Below, one piece after another: positions 35,422 through 44,359 of a DNA stretch of 64,000 nt. Positions within the stretch are counted from its first letter, which is position 1, and every line of letters begins with the position of its first letter. The stretch is from an uncultured Oscillospiraceae bacterium (GTDB lineage Bacteria > Bacillota > Clostridia > Oscillospirales > Ruminococcaceae), in contig USBI01000001.1 in NCBI GenBank assembly GCA_900552945.1, positions 1-64,000 on the forward strand, read 5' to 3'. The notes under the pieces are model-generated. The model had not been told where the DNA came from. It did no database searches and saw nothing but the letters and a program-made list of their open reading frames with translations. Both the position numbers and the translations under genes were made by a program.

Positions 35422-35460
35422 TTATTTCATCAACTGGCTACATGGCCAGTAAAAGCACAT
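35422..35460 (-). CDS. possible 12-codon leader peptide ORF
   Basis: ATG at 35460 opens MCFYWPCSQLMK and ends with TAA. GGGAGG stands just three bases ahead, tight but usable. The ORF contains its own inverted repeat, ACTGGC/GCCAGT. The bmrCD exporter genes of B. subtilis have a translated leader that controls transcription. Here no terminator is visible between the ORF and the exporter start, so regulation is only a suggestion. Confidence 0.35.
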   Translation of the reverse strand: MCFYWPCSQLMK

Positions 35461-35531
35461 ACACCTCCCTGCTGCGTCAAGGGCAGCATTTCAGGATAAA
35501 AGCTGCGACCTGTTTTTAAAACAAAACACAA

Positions 35532-35566
35532 AACGGCCGCAAGACAACGAAGACCCGCGACCGTTT
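35532..35566 (-). terminator. intrinsic terminator after the DUF4867 gene
   Basis: On the minus strand AACGGTCGC pairs with GCGGCCGTT (one wobble pair), followed by TTTGTGTTTTGTTTT. Confidence 0.65.
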
Positions 35567-35610
35567 GGATGCAAACAGGGCAAGACACACAAGCCGAGAA
35601 AGATACCTAC

Positions 35611-36282
35611 TCAGCCAATGCTCAATTTAATATTTTCGCCCTTGATACCGGCATACGCACCACTTTCGGTTGCCATGGAACTTTCCGGATGAGCGATAAC
35701 CCATTTGTTTTTCATCAACAAAAGCTTGTCTTCGTTGTTCTTCGCTTCCACTGCATGTTCGAGCGGGAAGTTTGTATCGCGCGGAAGAACGACAACACAT
35801 TTATAACCATTCTCATCTACAAGGCAAGGCGCAAAATGGAGGGTCGGCCCAAAGAACTCCACAGCAGTACCCGCTTTGATGTAAAACGCTTCTACTTTAG
35901 CGGAATCGTAAACGTTATCAACAATGTCAGAAACCGAGCCGAGCAGAACGACCAGATCGGTCACGGCAATATCAATCTCACTGCCTTTATGGTATTCAAG
36001 CGCGTCCAAGCTGCAGGTGCTGCCGTTGCAATAGCCGACCTGTACCGGCATTTCGCCGTAAAAATCAGCAGAAACCGAAGCGGTTACCGGAAAAGCTTCC
36101 ATTTTCTCATCGGAAGGAACATAAATATTTCCAACCTTCGGCGCATCGGTATGTGCTTCCATGTAAGAAATATAATCAGAAAAATCATATCCGGTAATGA
36201 CCTGACCGTATTTACGGAACGCCGCATCTTCCACCGGCAGAATCTTTATATTGGGGTTTGCTTTCTGCATTTTTTCAATCAT
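35611..36282 (-). CDS. DUF4867-like protein
   Basis: Start at 36282 (MIEKMQKANPNIKILPVED), nine bases after GGAG. 223 residues, beta-rich, with EFFGPTLHFAPCLVDENGYKCVVVLPRDTNFP resembling cupin-like ureidoglycolate lyase folds, and a Cys-containing VGYCNGSTCSLDALEYHKGSE segment. I place it in DUF4867 by recall of these motifs; enzymatic role unknown. It is monocistronic. Neighbouring sugar genes hint at carbohydrate metabolism but nothing more. Confidence 0.65.
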   Translation of the reverse strand: MIEKMQKANPNIKILPVEDAAFRKYGQVITGYDFSDYISYMEAHTDAPKVGNIYVPSDEKMEAFPVTASVSADFYGEMPVQVGYCNGSTCSLDALEYHKGSEIDIAVTDLVVLLGSVSDIVDNVYDSAKVEAFYIKAGTAVEFFGPTLHFAPCLVDENGYKCVVVLPRDTNFPLEHAVEAKNNEDKLLLMKNKWVIAHPESSMATESGAYAGIKGENIKLSIG

Positions 36283-36456
36283 CACAGTCACTCCTGCAGT
36301 AAAATTCAAAGCGGAAAATCCGCTTGTTAACTTAAGTATAGCTGTAGCAAAAATGATTGTCAATCCGAAAAAAGCACTAAAAAAGTTTTGGTTTTTTTAG
36401 AACAAATACATTAGGAAAAGGCTTTCATTTATACGTTTTGTCTGAAACAAAACAAA

Positions 36457-36484
36457 ACCGCCGAAGGAACAATCCCTCGGCGGT
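36457..36484 (-). terminator. intrinsic terminator after the aldo/keto reductase gene
   Basis: ACCGCCGA and TCGGCGGT form the stem; on the minus strand TTTTGTTTTGTTTC follows. Confidence 0.8.
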
Positions 36485-36498
36485 CAAACAGCACAAGA

Positions 36499-37353
36499 TT
36501 AAAACGGTGCGGTGTCCGGATGCTTACCGATCCGGCCGTAAATTTCCAGCGTGCTGATTTTTTTCATATCTTCTTCATCCAATGAAAAATCGAACACATC
36601 AGCATTTTCAACCATTCGTTCATAGTGATTGGATTTCGGCAAAGGAAGAACACCTTTTTCCAGCGCCCATCGTACGCAAACCTGCGCAACTGTTTTGCCG
36701 TGTTTTTCTCCAACCTCTTTGAGCACGGGATACTGAAACGCTTTTCCCTGAATCAGCGGTCCCCACGACTCCACCTGAATCTGCTGTTCTGCGCAGTAAT
36801 CCAGAAGTTCCTGATGCGGAAACTGAGGATGGATTTCCAGCTGGTTCACCATAGGGCGGACTTCGGCTGTTTCAAGCAAGGCCTCAATATGGTTCTGCCA
36901 GAAATTGCTCAGACCGATTGCCCGCACCTTTCCAGCACGGTAGAGTTCTTCCATCGCCCGCCATGTCTCGGCATTTTTCTGTTTGTAAACATCCCGGCAG
37001 ACAAGCGGCGCCGGCCAGTGGATGAGATAAAGGTCAAGGTAATCCAACCCAAGTTTTTTCAAAGATAGGTCAAATGCTTCCAGCGTTTCTTTATAACCGT
37101 GATGATGGTTCCCAAGTTTGGAAGTGACAAAAATTTCTTCCCGCGGTATTCCGGATTTGCGGATACCTTCCCCAACTCCTTCTTCGTTGTCATAACGATG
37201 AGCGGTGTCGATATGGCGGTATCCGGCGCGGATGGCGTTCACGACCGAATCAACGACCGCCGCACCGTTTGGTGTTTTAAAGGTGCCGTAACCAATACAG
37301 GGAATCTTTACTCCGTTGGATAACGTGTAGCAGTCTGCCAAACTTTTTAACAT
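36499..37353 (-). CDS. aldo/keto reductase
   Basis: 284 residues forming a TIM barrel with the catalytic tetrad Asp49, Tyr54, Lys79 and His112 (IDTAHRYDNE, VTSKL, LIHWP), and PLPKSNHYER for NADP binding. It belongs to the AKR5/2,5-diketogluconate reductase-like group and would reduce small aldehydes or sugars. It is monocistronic between two terminators. Substrate not predictable. Confidence 0.9.
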   Translation of the reverse strand: MLKSLADCYTLSNGVKIPCIGYGTFKTPNGAAVVDSVVNAIRAGYRHIDTAHRYDNEEGVGEGIRKSGIPREEIFVTSKLGNHHHGYKETLEAFDLSLKKLGLDYLDLYLIHWPAPLVCRDVYKQKNAETWRAMEELYRAGKVRAIGLSNFWQNHIEALLETAEVRPMVNQLEIHPQFPHQELLDYCAEQQIQVESWGPLIQGKAFQYPVLKEVGEKHGKTVAQVCVRWALEKGVLPLPKSNHYERMVENADVFDFSLDEEDMKKISTLEIYGRIGKHPDTAPF

Positions 37354-37456
37354 GCTGTGTCACTCCTTTGTTCTGTTGTGAAATGTGGTAGAAAATGATT
37401 GAAAGGATTTCGGCTGATTTTATTGTAGCACAAATTCTTTTTGACTGCACAAAAAA

Positions 37457-37483
37457 ATTCTCCCACCGCTTGAGTGGGAGAAT
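37457..37483 (-). terminator. intrinsic terminator of asnB
   Basis: ATTCTCCCAC and GTGGGAGAAT pair; on the minus strand TTTTTTT follows. Confidence 0.88.
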
Positions 37484-37489
37484 AATAAA

Positions 37490-39319
37490 TTACCGTTTTA
37501 CAAAAAATTCTTCATACCAGAGAACGAAGGTGAAAATCGACCAGATTTTAAGGTAGCTCTGGTGTTTGCCGGCACGGTAATCGTCCAGCAGTTTCATGAT
37601 TTCGTCAGTGTTGAACAGCTCCAGAGCGATTTTGCTGTGGAACGCGTCCTTCACCATGTTGTAATATTTATCCTCTTTGAGCCACTGGCGAACCGGAACC
37701 GGAAAACCGAGTTTCTTTTTATCTGCCGTTTCAGGCGGCAGCTTATTGGCAGACGCTTTACGGAGAGCGACCTTTGTATTCTCTTCCGTCACACGGTAAC
37801 GGTTGGGAATCTGCTGCGCTAGCTTCATCACTTCAATATCCAGGAAAGGAACACGAACTTCCAACGAGTTTGCCATGCTCATTTTATCGCCTTTAAGCAG
37901 GATATCTCCGGACAACCACATATGCATATCCACATACTGCATCTGCGTGACAGGGTCCTTCCCTTTTACCTTTTCGTAAAACGGAGCGACCAGTTCCTTC
38001 GGAGACGGAGCAGAAGTCTTCACCTTCAAAATCTTTTTGCGTTCCCGCTCGCTGAAGCCGGCATTCGGGTTGCCGTTGAACCAATCCTGCAGATCGCCGC
38101 GATGGCGGTACAGGAAGTTTTTTGCTTTAAACGGCGGCATATGGTCAACCGTTTTGCCGATCAGGCCGCGGATGCCTTTCGGAAGTTTGCAGTAGCGCGC
38201 GCTGCGGATGGTTTCACTGTATACGTTATACCCGCCGAACACCTCGTCAGCGCCTTCTCCGGAAAGAGCGACCTTTACATTTTTCGCCGCTTCTCTGGAA
38301 ACGAAATACAGCGCGATGGACGCCGGGTCCCCAAGCGGTTCATCCAAATGATAAAGAACGGTCGGGATAATGTCCCAATACTCCTGTTCGGTAATGGCTT
38401 TGCTGCTGTTTTTGATACCGATATAATCGGAACAGCGTTTTGCATAACCGATCTCGTCATACTTATCCCCCGCAAAACCAACCGTAAAGGTCTTATCAAC
38501 CTTAGCGCATGCGGCAACGTAACTGGAGTCGATTCCGCTGGAGAGGAAGGAGCCGACTTCAACGTCGCTGATTTTATGCGCCTCAACCGAACCCTCAAAT
38601 GTTTTACGGATCTCACCGACCCAGTCTTCCAGTGACTTAGACTCGTCATTTTCAAAATTCGGCTCCCAGTAACGGGTAATTTCCATTTTTCCGTCTTTAT
38701 AAAGGAAATAATGAGCCGGCATCAGTTTTTTGACTCCTTCAAAGAAGGTATCGGAAAGCGGAGAATACTGGAAAGTGAGGTAATTTTCCAATGTAGAAAG
38801 ATTCAGCTTCTTTTCAAACTGCGGATGCGGCAAAAAGGCTTTGATTTCTGAACCGAACAACAGCGTGCCGTTCATCTCAGCATAATAAAGCGGTTTGATG
38901 CCAAAATAATCTCTCGCACCAAACAACTCCTGTTTTTCTTTGTCCCAAATAACAAACGAAAACATGCCACGCAGCATATTGAGCAGCTTTACGCCATATT
39001 CTTCATAGCCGTGCAGGAGCACTTCCGAATCGGAATGCGTTTTGAACACATGACCCGCCGCGACCAATTTTTCCCGCAGCTGACGATAGTTATAAATCTC
39101 GCCGTTAAAGACCAGCACTTTGCCACCGTCCTCATTGGCAATGGGTTGGTCTCCCTGCGCAAGGTCAATGATGCTCAGCCGCCGAAAGCCCAGCGCGATC
39201 CCATCATCAATATACTTTCCTTCCGAATCAGGGCCGCGATGACGGATGATGTCCATCATTTCGCCAAGGACCGCGTCCGCATTTTCAATTCGATTTGTAA
39301 AGCCCACATAACCGCACAT
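37490..39319 (-). CDS. asnB: asparagine synthase (glutamine-hydrolysing)
   Basis: 609 residues. Cys2 of MCGYVGF is the glutaminase nucleophile with RHRGPDSEG and FNGEIYNY downstream; the synthetase half has the PP-loop LSSGIDSSY and ALSGEGADEVFGGY. It makes asparagine from aspartate, glutamine and ATP. PP-loop reads SSGIDS in place of the common SGGVDS, a frequent AsnB variant. Related proteins modify peptides or wall precursors, so a wall-amidation role is possible. Terminator follows. Confidence 0.92.
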   Translation of the reverse strand: MCGYVGFTNRIENADAVLGEMMDIIRHRGPDSEGKYIDDGIALGFRRLSIIDLAQGDQPIANEDGGKVLVFNGEIYNYRQLREKLVAAGHVFKTHSDSEVLLHGYEEYGVKLLNMLRGMFSFVIWDKEKQELFGARDYFGIKPLYYAEMNGTLLFGSEIKAFLPHPQFEKKLNLSTLENYLTFQYSPLSDTFFEGVKKLMPAHYFLYKDGKMEITRYWEPNFENDESKSLEDWVGEIRKTFEGSVEAHKISDVEVGSFLSSGIDSSYVAACAKVDKTFTVGFAGDKYDEIGYAKRCSDYIGIKNSSKAITEQEYWDIIPTVLYHLDEPLGDPASIALYFVSREAAKNVKVALSGEGADEVFGGYNVYSETIRSARYCKLPKGIRGLIGKTVDHMPPFKAKNFLYRHRGDLQDWFNGNPNAGFSERERKKILKVKTSAPSPKELVAPFYEKVKGKDPVTQMQYVDMHMWLSGDILLKGDKMSMANSLEVRVPFLDIEVMKLAQQIPNRYRVTEENTKVALRKASANKLPPETADKKKLGFPVPVRQWLKEDKYYNMVKDAFHSKIALELFNTDEIMKLLDDYRAGKHQSYLKIWSIFTFVLWYEEFFVKR

Positions 39320-39485
39320 ATATGCAAAACCTCCACACCGGATTCATTATCATACAAAACGTAGCACAATCAAAACAATTACCTTTAATTATAATCGCCG
39401 GGCATGTATTATGTCAAGCAGACTACAATTCCAGTGTTGTATTTTGACATAAACATTATACGCAAAAATTGCATTTCGGTGCAAA

Positions 39486-39514
39486 TTGACAGCAAACATT
39501 GCCAATGATACAAT
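39486..39514 (+). promoter_or_regulatory. sigma-A promoter of the ROK glucokinase gene
   Basis: TTGACA (39486-39491) and TACAAT (39509-39514) are separated by exactly 17 bases, about 45 bases ahead of the start. Confidence 0.85.
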
Positions 39515-39557
39515 AGAGACAGACAAATAGAACAGTGTGAAATGGAGGACTGCCTTT

Positions 39558-40523
39558 ATGGAATACACCATCGGAATTGATCTTGGCGGTACAAACATTG
39601 CAGTCGGCGTTGTTGATGAACAGATGAAAATCACTGCAAAAGTAAGTCGGCCTTCCCTTCTTCCCCGCCCGGCAGATGAACTGCTTCGGGATGTTATAGC
39701 GACCGCAGAAGAAGCAGTCCGCAAAGCGGGAATCGCGCAAAATGATGTTCGCTGGGTCGGCATCGGCTGTCCGGGGATCGTCAACCTGGAAACCGGATGC
39801 GTGGATTACTCCTGTAACCTCGGCTTTTACGGACAGGACCTGCGCGGAGTGCTTGAAAAAGCGTTTCAAAAACCAATTTATATGGATAATGATGCAAACG
39901 CAGCCGCTTACGGTGAATTTGTCGCCGGCGGCGCAAAAGGCGCGTGCAGCGCTGTTGTTATCACCCTCGGTACCGGGATTGGCGGCGGAATTATCATTGA
40001 TAAAAAGGTCTACACCGGATTCAATTACGCCGGCGCAGAGATTGGCCACACTGTCATCGAACGAAACGGACGCCCGTGCAACTGCGGACGAAACGGTTGT
40101 TTTGAAACATATGCGTCTGCAACAGGATTGATTACCACTACAAAAGAAGCAATGAAACGGCACCCGGAAAGCAGTATGTGGAAGCTCTGCGGGGGTGACG
40201 AAGAAGCAGTAAACGGTCGTACTGCATTTGATGCAATGCGTGCCGGCGATCCGACTGCCAAAGAGGTGGTCGAACAGTTCATTCAGGACCTTGCCTGCGG
40301 TGTTACCAACCTGATCAATACCTTTGCGCCGGAAATTCTGTGCATTGGCGGTGGAATCAGCAAAGAAGGCGATGCTTTAATTCTTCCTTTGGAACAGATT
40401 GTTAAACGCGAAATGTATTCCCGTTTTTCCAAACATCAAACAAAAATTGTCACCGCATCACTTGGAAACGACGCGGGAATTATTGGTGCGGCGGCTCTCG
40501 GAATGCAATTTGAGGAAGAATGA
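39558..40523 (+). CDS. ROK family glucokinase
   Basis: Start at 39558 (MEYTIGIDLGGTN), ten bases after GGAGG. 321 residues: phosphate loops GIDLGGTNIAVG and GTGIGGGIII, catalytic Asp in MDNDANAAAYGEF, and the ROK zinc site GHTVIERNGRPCNCGRNGC-FETYAS. Strongest resemblance is to Gram-positive glucokinase GlcK. It would phosphorylate glucose released from oligosaccharides. The GNAT gene follows after 71 bases with no terminator. Confidence 0.9.
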   Translation: MEYTIGIDLGGTNIAVGVVDEQMKITAKVSRPSLLPRPADELLRDVIATAEEAVRKAGIAQNDVRWVGIGCPGIVNLETGCVDYSCNLGFYGQDLRGVLEKAFQKPIYMDNDANAAAYGEFVAGGAKGACSAVVITLGTGIGGGIIIDKKVYTGFNYAGAEIGHTVIERNGRPCNCGRNGCFETYASATGLITTTKEAMKRHPESSMWKLCGGDEEAVNGRTAFDAMRAGDPTAKEVVEQFIQDLACGVTNLINTFAPEILCIGGGISKEGDALILPLEQIVKREMYSRFSKHQTKIVTASLGNDAGIIGAAALGMQFEEE

Positions 40524-40594
40524 GCATTTCTCTTTGCTCAAACTTTTTCGCATGCGACCAATTTATCATCTTACACTTTACTCAGGAGAACCCA

Positions 40595-41497
40595 ATGAAA
40601 AAACACATCACATTAAACGGCGAAACCTTCCTGTTCGCTTCCGGTTACCGGGAGGATGTCGTTCTTTATACGAAAGCGAATCAACTCGCCCAAACAATCT
40701 TCGGCATCAGCTTTGACGACTGGAAAAGCGAAGGCGGATGGGATGAAACCTTCTGTCCTTACACTCTGTTTGACCTTTCAGAAAATGCAGTTTCCAACGT
40801 ATTCGTATCCTTTCACACCATGCTGGAGGACGGAAAGCCAAAACGCTATTTGCAATTAAACGCAGTGATGACTGCTGCCCCATACCGAAAAAAGGGATTA
40901 GCGCGGTTTATCATCGATCAAATCATTGCGGAACACGGTGAAGCGGCAGACCAAATTTTTCTGTTCGCCAACGATTCCGCTGCTGATTTTTACCGTGCCT
41001 GTGGTTTTACAGCGGTAAAAGAAAGTGAATTTTACCAAAGAGAACTGGAATTTCAGCAGGGCGAAACGCTTGTAAAGCTGGATACCCATACAGCAGAGGG
41101 ACGGCGTGAAATTCTGACGGCGATTGAACAAAGCGTTCCCACTTCACGGCTGTATATTGAACGAATGAACAGTCTCTGTCTGCTTGTTATGCTCTGGGGT
41201 GGCGACTATTTTTACCGCATTCCCTCTCTGGATGCCATGGTTGCTCTGGAAGAAGAAGGCGATGTAATTTTTCTTCGAGATGTATTCTCTTCCCAGGCAA
41301 TCCCGCTGGAACAAATCGTTCGTGCACTTCCCACCAAAGAAGGCCAAACACTTCAACTTGGATTTACTCCGCATGAGCTCACCGGCTGGGAGATCAAACC
41401 GTTTATTCGCAGAAATTCAACCACTTTTCTGTTTTCTGGAAAGCCTCTGCCTCTTTCCGGGGAGCCGTTTCGTTTTCAAGAACTGTGCGTTAGTTAA
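40595..41497 (+). CDS. GNAT family N-acetyltransferase with C-terminal extension
   Basis: Start at 40595 (MKKHITLNGETF), six bases after AGGAG. Residues about 1-150 carry the GNAT fold, with the acetyl-CoA loop in APYRKKGLARFIIDQII and ANDSAADFYRACGFTAV. The last 150 residues are a second domain not obviously related to GNAT, with a GGDYFYRIPSLDAM motif; its distance from known families is unclear. Substrate unknown. Probably cotranscribed with the ROK kinase gene. Confidence 0.8.
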   Translation: MKKHITLNGETFLFASGYREDVVLYTKANQLAQTIFGISFDDWKSEGGWDETFCPYTLFDLSENAVSNVFVSFHTMLEDGKPKRYLQLNAVMTAAPYRKKGLARFIIDQIIAEHGEAADQIFLFANDSAADFYRACGFTAVKESEFYQRELEFQQGETLVKLDTHTAEGRREILTAIEQSVPTSRLYIERMNSLCLLVMLWGGDYFYRIPSLDAMVALEEEGDVIFLRDVFSSQAIPLEQIVRALPTKEGQTLQLGFTPHELTGWEIKPFIRRNSTTFLFSGKPLPLSGEPFRFQELCVS

Positions 41498-41507
41498 TAA
41501 GAGCTGC

Positions 41508-41555
41508 AAATCCCTCAAAAAAGCAATCTTCCGGTTGCCTTTTGAGGGATTTTTT
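41508..41555 (+). terminator. intrinsic terminator after the GNAT gene
   Basis: AAATCCCTCAAAA and TTTTGAGGGATTT form a long stem with an inner GCAA/TTGC, followed by a T-run. Confidence 0.9.
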
Positions 41556-41601
41556 GCTACACTTGAAATATAGCAAACCAACAAGAAAAGGAGTTATCAA
41601 C

Positions 41602-42756
41602 ATGGGAAACAACGGCGCTTTTTACACCGGAACATACCGCAATGTATTTGCAGAAATGGGTTACAAGGAAGCTGACATTCAAAAACGGTTGGAAGACACA
41701 TTTAACGAAATGTTCTATTCCGACACACGCATTTTTGAAGCTGTTTCGGATGATAAGGGATATATTACTGATACAGGCAACGACGATGCGCGCACGGAAG
41801 GTATGTCTTACGGCATGATGTTCTGCGTGCAGATGAACAAGAAAAAAGAATTTGACCAGATTTGGAACTGGGCAAAAACCTACATGTACCAGACCGAAGG
41901 AAAATATAAAGGCTATTTTTCTTGGTCGCATCAACTGGATGGAACCCGCAACTTTGACGGACCGGCTCCGGATGGCGAAGAATACTTTGCCATGGCTCTT
42001 CTGTTCGCCTCGGCAAGATGGGGCGACGGCGAGGCGCCTTACAATTACAAAGAGCAGGCTCAGGAGATTCTGCACACCTGCGTACACAAAGGCGAAAATG
42101 AAGAAGGCTGCCCCATGTGGGACCCACGCAATTACCAGATTCGTTTCATTCCGGAAGCGGACTATACCGACCCTTCCTACCATCTCCCCCACTTTTATGA
42201 GCTGTTTGCCATGATGCGCCGTCCGGAAGACCGTGAATTCTGGAAAAAAGCCGCTAAAGCAAGCCGTGAATTTCTCCACCTTGCCTGCAACGAAAAAACC
42301 GGTTTGTGCGCAGAATATACGGAATACGACGGCACTCCCCGCCTGATGTTCGGAAAGGACTACTACTTCAGCGATGCTTACCGCACTGTTGCCAACATGA
42401 GTCTGGACAACTCTTGGTTTGATGCGGACGACTGGCAGAAAGAAAACGCTGACAAACTTCAAACCTTTTTCTGTGAAAATGTGCCCGATCATGATTACAA
42501 AACTTACGCCATTGACGGCACTGTGATCGATCGCCCCGCCATGCATCCGGTCGCTATCATCGCAACCAACGCACAGGCGTCCCTCGCGAGCAACGGAAAA
42601 TACGCAAAAGAGTGTGTTGACCTGTTCTGGAACACTCCTTTGCGCAAAGACAAACGCCGCTACTACGACAATTGCCTTTATATGTTCGCCATGCTGGCGC
42701 TCAGCGGCAATTACCGCATTTATCTGACTGACGACGCGGTAAAACAAACAACATAA
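41602..42756 (+). CDS. reducing-end xylose-releasing exo-oligoxylanase (GH8, Rex)
   Basis: Start at 41602 (MGNNGAFYTGTYRN) after AAGGAG. 384 residues, an (alpha/alpha)6 barrel of GH8. The catalytic acid is Glu66 in ARTEGMSYGM; WSHQLDGT and DGEEYFAMALLFAS carry further subsite and active-site residues. Rex enzymes take single xylose units from the reducing end of xylo-oligosaccharides. No signal peptide, so it is intracellular, complementing the GH43 xylosidase. Confidence 0.9.
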   Translation: MGNNGAFYTGTYRNVFAEMGYKEADIQKRLEDTFNEMFYSDTRIFEAVSDDKGYITDTGNDDARTEGMSYGMMFCVQMNKKKEFDQIWNWAKTYMYQTEGKYKGYFSWSHQLDGTRNFDGPAPDGEEYFAMALLFASARWGDGEAPYNYKEQAQEILHTCVHKGENEEGCPMWDPRNYQIRFIPEADYTDPSYHLPHFYELFAMMRRPEDREFWKKAAKASREFLHLACNEKTGLCAEYTEYDGTPRLMFGKDYYFSDAYRTVANMSLDNSWFDADDWQKENADKLQTFFCENVPDHDYKTYAIDGTVIDRPAMHPVAIIATNAQASLASNGKYAKECVDLFWNTPLRKDKRRYYDNCLYMFAMLALSGNYRIYLTDDAVKQTT

Positions 42757-42771
42757 CAAACAATCGCTTTG

Positions 42772-42801
42772 GCCCGGACTAAACAAGTCCGGGCTGTTTT
42801 T
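42772..42801 (+). terminator. intrinsic terminator after the GH8 gene
   Basis: GCCCGGACT and AGTCCGGGC pair around AAACA, followed by TGTTTTT. Confidence 0.92.
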
Positions 42802-42939
42802 ATGCTCAATTGGTTTTTAACATATATTATCCGGCACTCATTAACACTTCCCGAACGTATTCTTAAAATTTTAAAACCATTTTATCGATTTCTATAAAAA
42901 TTGCGGTTAAAATCTAACTGTTATACATTCACCAATCGG

Positions 42940-42969
42940 TTGACGAAATTCAATTGTTCCCTCTATAAT
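42940..42969 (+). promoter_or_regulatory. sigma-A promoter of the GH63-like gene
   Basis: TTGACG (42940-42945) and TATAAT (42964-42969) are 18 bases apart. Confidence 0.75.
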
Positions 42970-43002
42970 AAAATTAGACTTAAAAAAGCGAGGATTGCAA
43001 AA

Positions 43003-44298
43003 ATGGAAACAGCAATGAAAGAAAATTACGCACTCATCCGCGATTATTTATTTCAACATTTAAAAGATGTTTTGAAAAAACCTTATAACAAATTTACTCA
43101 TCCGTTTATTGACCCAGGCTCCAACTACGATGGAAACCTTTGGGACTGGGATTCGTTCTGGGCAGTTTTTTCCATGATGAATGTTGCGGAAAATTCACCT
43201 GTTGATAACGAATACCGCGCACTGCTTGAAACACATGCCCAAGGAAATGTGCTGAATTTTCTTGACTTCCAGATGGATGACGGCTATATCCCCATGATGG
43301 TTGACGGCAAAGAAGAAGGTACACCGTACCTGATTCGCAAACACGCGGAAGGCACCATTCTCAACATGCACAAGCCATTTCTCTGTCAGCAGATCTGCCT
43401 TATCAGCGGCATGAAAGGCAATTTCGACTGGATTGCTGGAAAGTTGGAGCAGTTGGAGCGTTATTTTGACTGCTACGACCATTACTACTTTTTTAAAAAC
43501 TGCGGCCTATACGTCTGGGCGGATGACGTAATGATCGGCATGGACAACGACCCCGCCTCATTCGGCCGCCCGCGTTTTTCAACCGCGAACATCTTTTTAA
43601 ACAGTTTTATGGTGCGAGAATTCCGTTCCATGGCAAAAATTCTTTCCGGCTGCAAACAAAATGAACGCGCTGAGTATTATGAGGAAAAGGCCCGCCGTTT
43701 GGCACAGGCAATCCAAGATGAATGTTGGGACAAACGTGACAAATTCTTTTACTCGGTGGATGTAGACATCAAGACCCGCGCGTACGACTGGTTTCATGTA
43801 GGGCTTGGCGTTTTCTGGAAAACGTTGTTTATCAAAACGCGGGCATGGTCCAGCTTTTTACCGATGCTTGTTGGTGTTGCTACCGATGAACAGGCAAAAG
43901 AAATGGTTCGTCATATCACCGATCCGGATACCTTCTGGAGTCCCAACGGAGTACGCACTCTCTCCTGTGACGAAAAAATGTATAATCTGGAAGCAACACA
44001 AAATCCGTCAAACTGGCTGGGGCCAATCTGGATTATTGTTCAGTACGCGGTGTTCCGCGCACTGCTCAACTATGGCTACCGCAAGGAAGCAGAAGCGCTT
44101 TGCGAAAATGTGTTGAATATGCTGGGAGACGACCTTCGTAAGACCGGTACTCTTCACGAGTTTTATAACCCGGAAACCGGAGAACCGATTTATAACCCGG
44201 ATTTTATCAATTGGAACATACTTGCGTTGAATATGGCGGATGAATTGGACGGCAAGCCATCCATCGACCGCTACCTTCCGTTTGACAAGCTGTTTTAA
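43003..44298 (+). CDS. MGH1/GH63-like glycoside hydrolase
   Basis: Start at 43003 (METAMKENYALIRDYL), preceded by GAGG. 431 residues of the trehalase/glucosidase (alpha/alpha)6 type: YDGNLWDWDSFWAVF, ADDVMIGMDNDP, and at the end ATQNPSNWLGPIWII and GTLHEFYNPETGEPIYNPDFINWN. The family includes mannosylglycerate hydrolases, alpha-glucosidases and many unknowns, so the sugar cut is open. No secretion signal. It has its own promoter and terminator and sits behind the GH8 gene in the sugar region. Confidence 0.8.
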   Translation: METAMKENYALIRDYLFQHLKDVLKKPYNKFTHPFIDPGSNYDGNLWDWDSFWAVFSMMNVAENSPVDNEYRALLETHAQGNVLNFLDFQMDDGYIPMMVDGKEEGTPYLIRKHAEGTILNMHKPFLCQQICLISGMKGNFDWIAGKLEQLERYFDCYDHYYFFKNCGLYVWADDVMIGMDNDPASFGRPRFSTANIFLNSFMVREFRSMAKILSGCKQNERAEYYEEKARRLAQAIQDECWDKRDKFFYSVDVDIKTRAYDWFHVGLGVFWKTLFIKTRAWSSFLPMLVGVATDEQAKEMVRHITDPDTFWSPNGVRTLSCDEKMYNLEATQNPSNWLGPIWIIVQYAVFRALLNYGYRKEAEALCENVLNMLGDDLRKTGTLHEFYNPETGEPIYNPDFINWNILALNMADELDGKPSIDRYLPFDKLF

Positions 44299-44323
44299 AT
44301 CGGAAACGAACTATTGTCAAAAC

Positions 44324-44357
44324 AAAAGGACCATGAAATAACTCATGGTCCTTTTTT
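44324..44357. terminator. bidirectional intrinsic terminator
   Basis: AAAAGGACCATGA and TCATGGTCCTTTT pair around AATAAC between convergent genes. Confidence 0.9.
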
Positions 44358-44359
44358 AA

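Noticed and set aside
35472-35490. TGCTGC/GCAGCA hairpin before the leader ORF of the ABC exporter
   Set aside because: Six pairs with no T-run and no clear partner structure; not listed as a separate element.
39320-39485. T-box or riboswitch ahead of asnB
   Set aside because: The leader is short and I found no T-box motif, specifier stem or known riboswitch core.
39456-40163. 235-codon frame antisense to the ROK kinase
   Set aside because: Overlaps a strongly supported kinase gene and its promoter; composition is a codon-bias shadow.
41557-42786. 409-codon open frame antisense to the GH8 gene
   Set aside because: The plus strand encodes a complete GH8 enzyme with catalytic motifs and a good ribosome site; the antisense frame has no recognisable domain.
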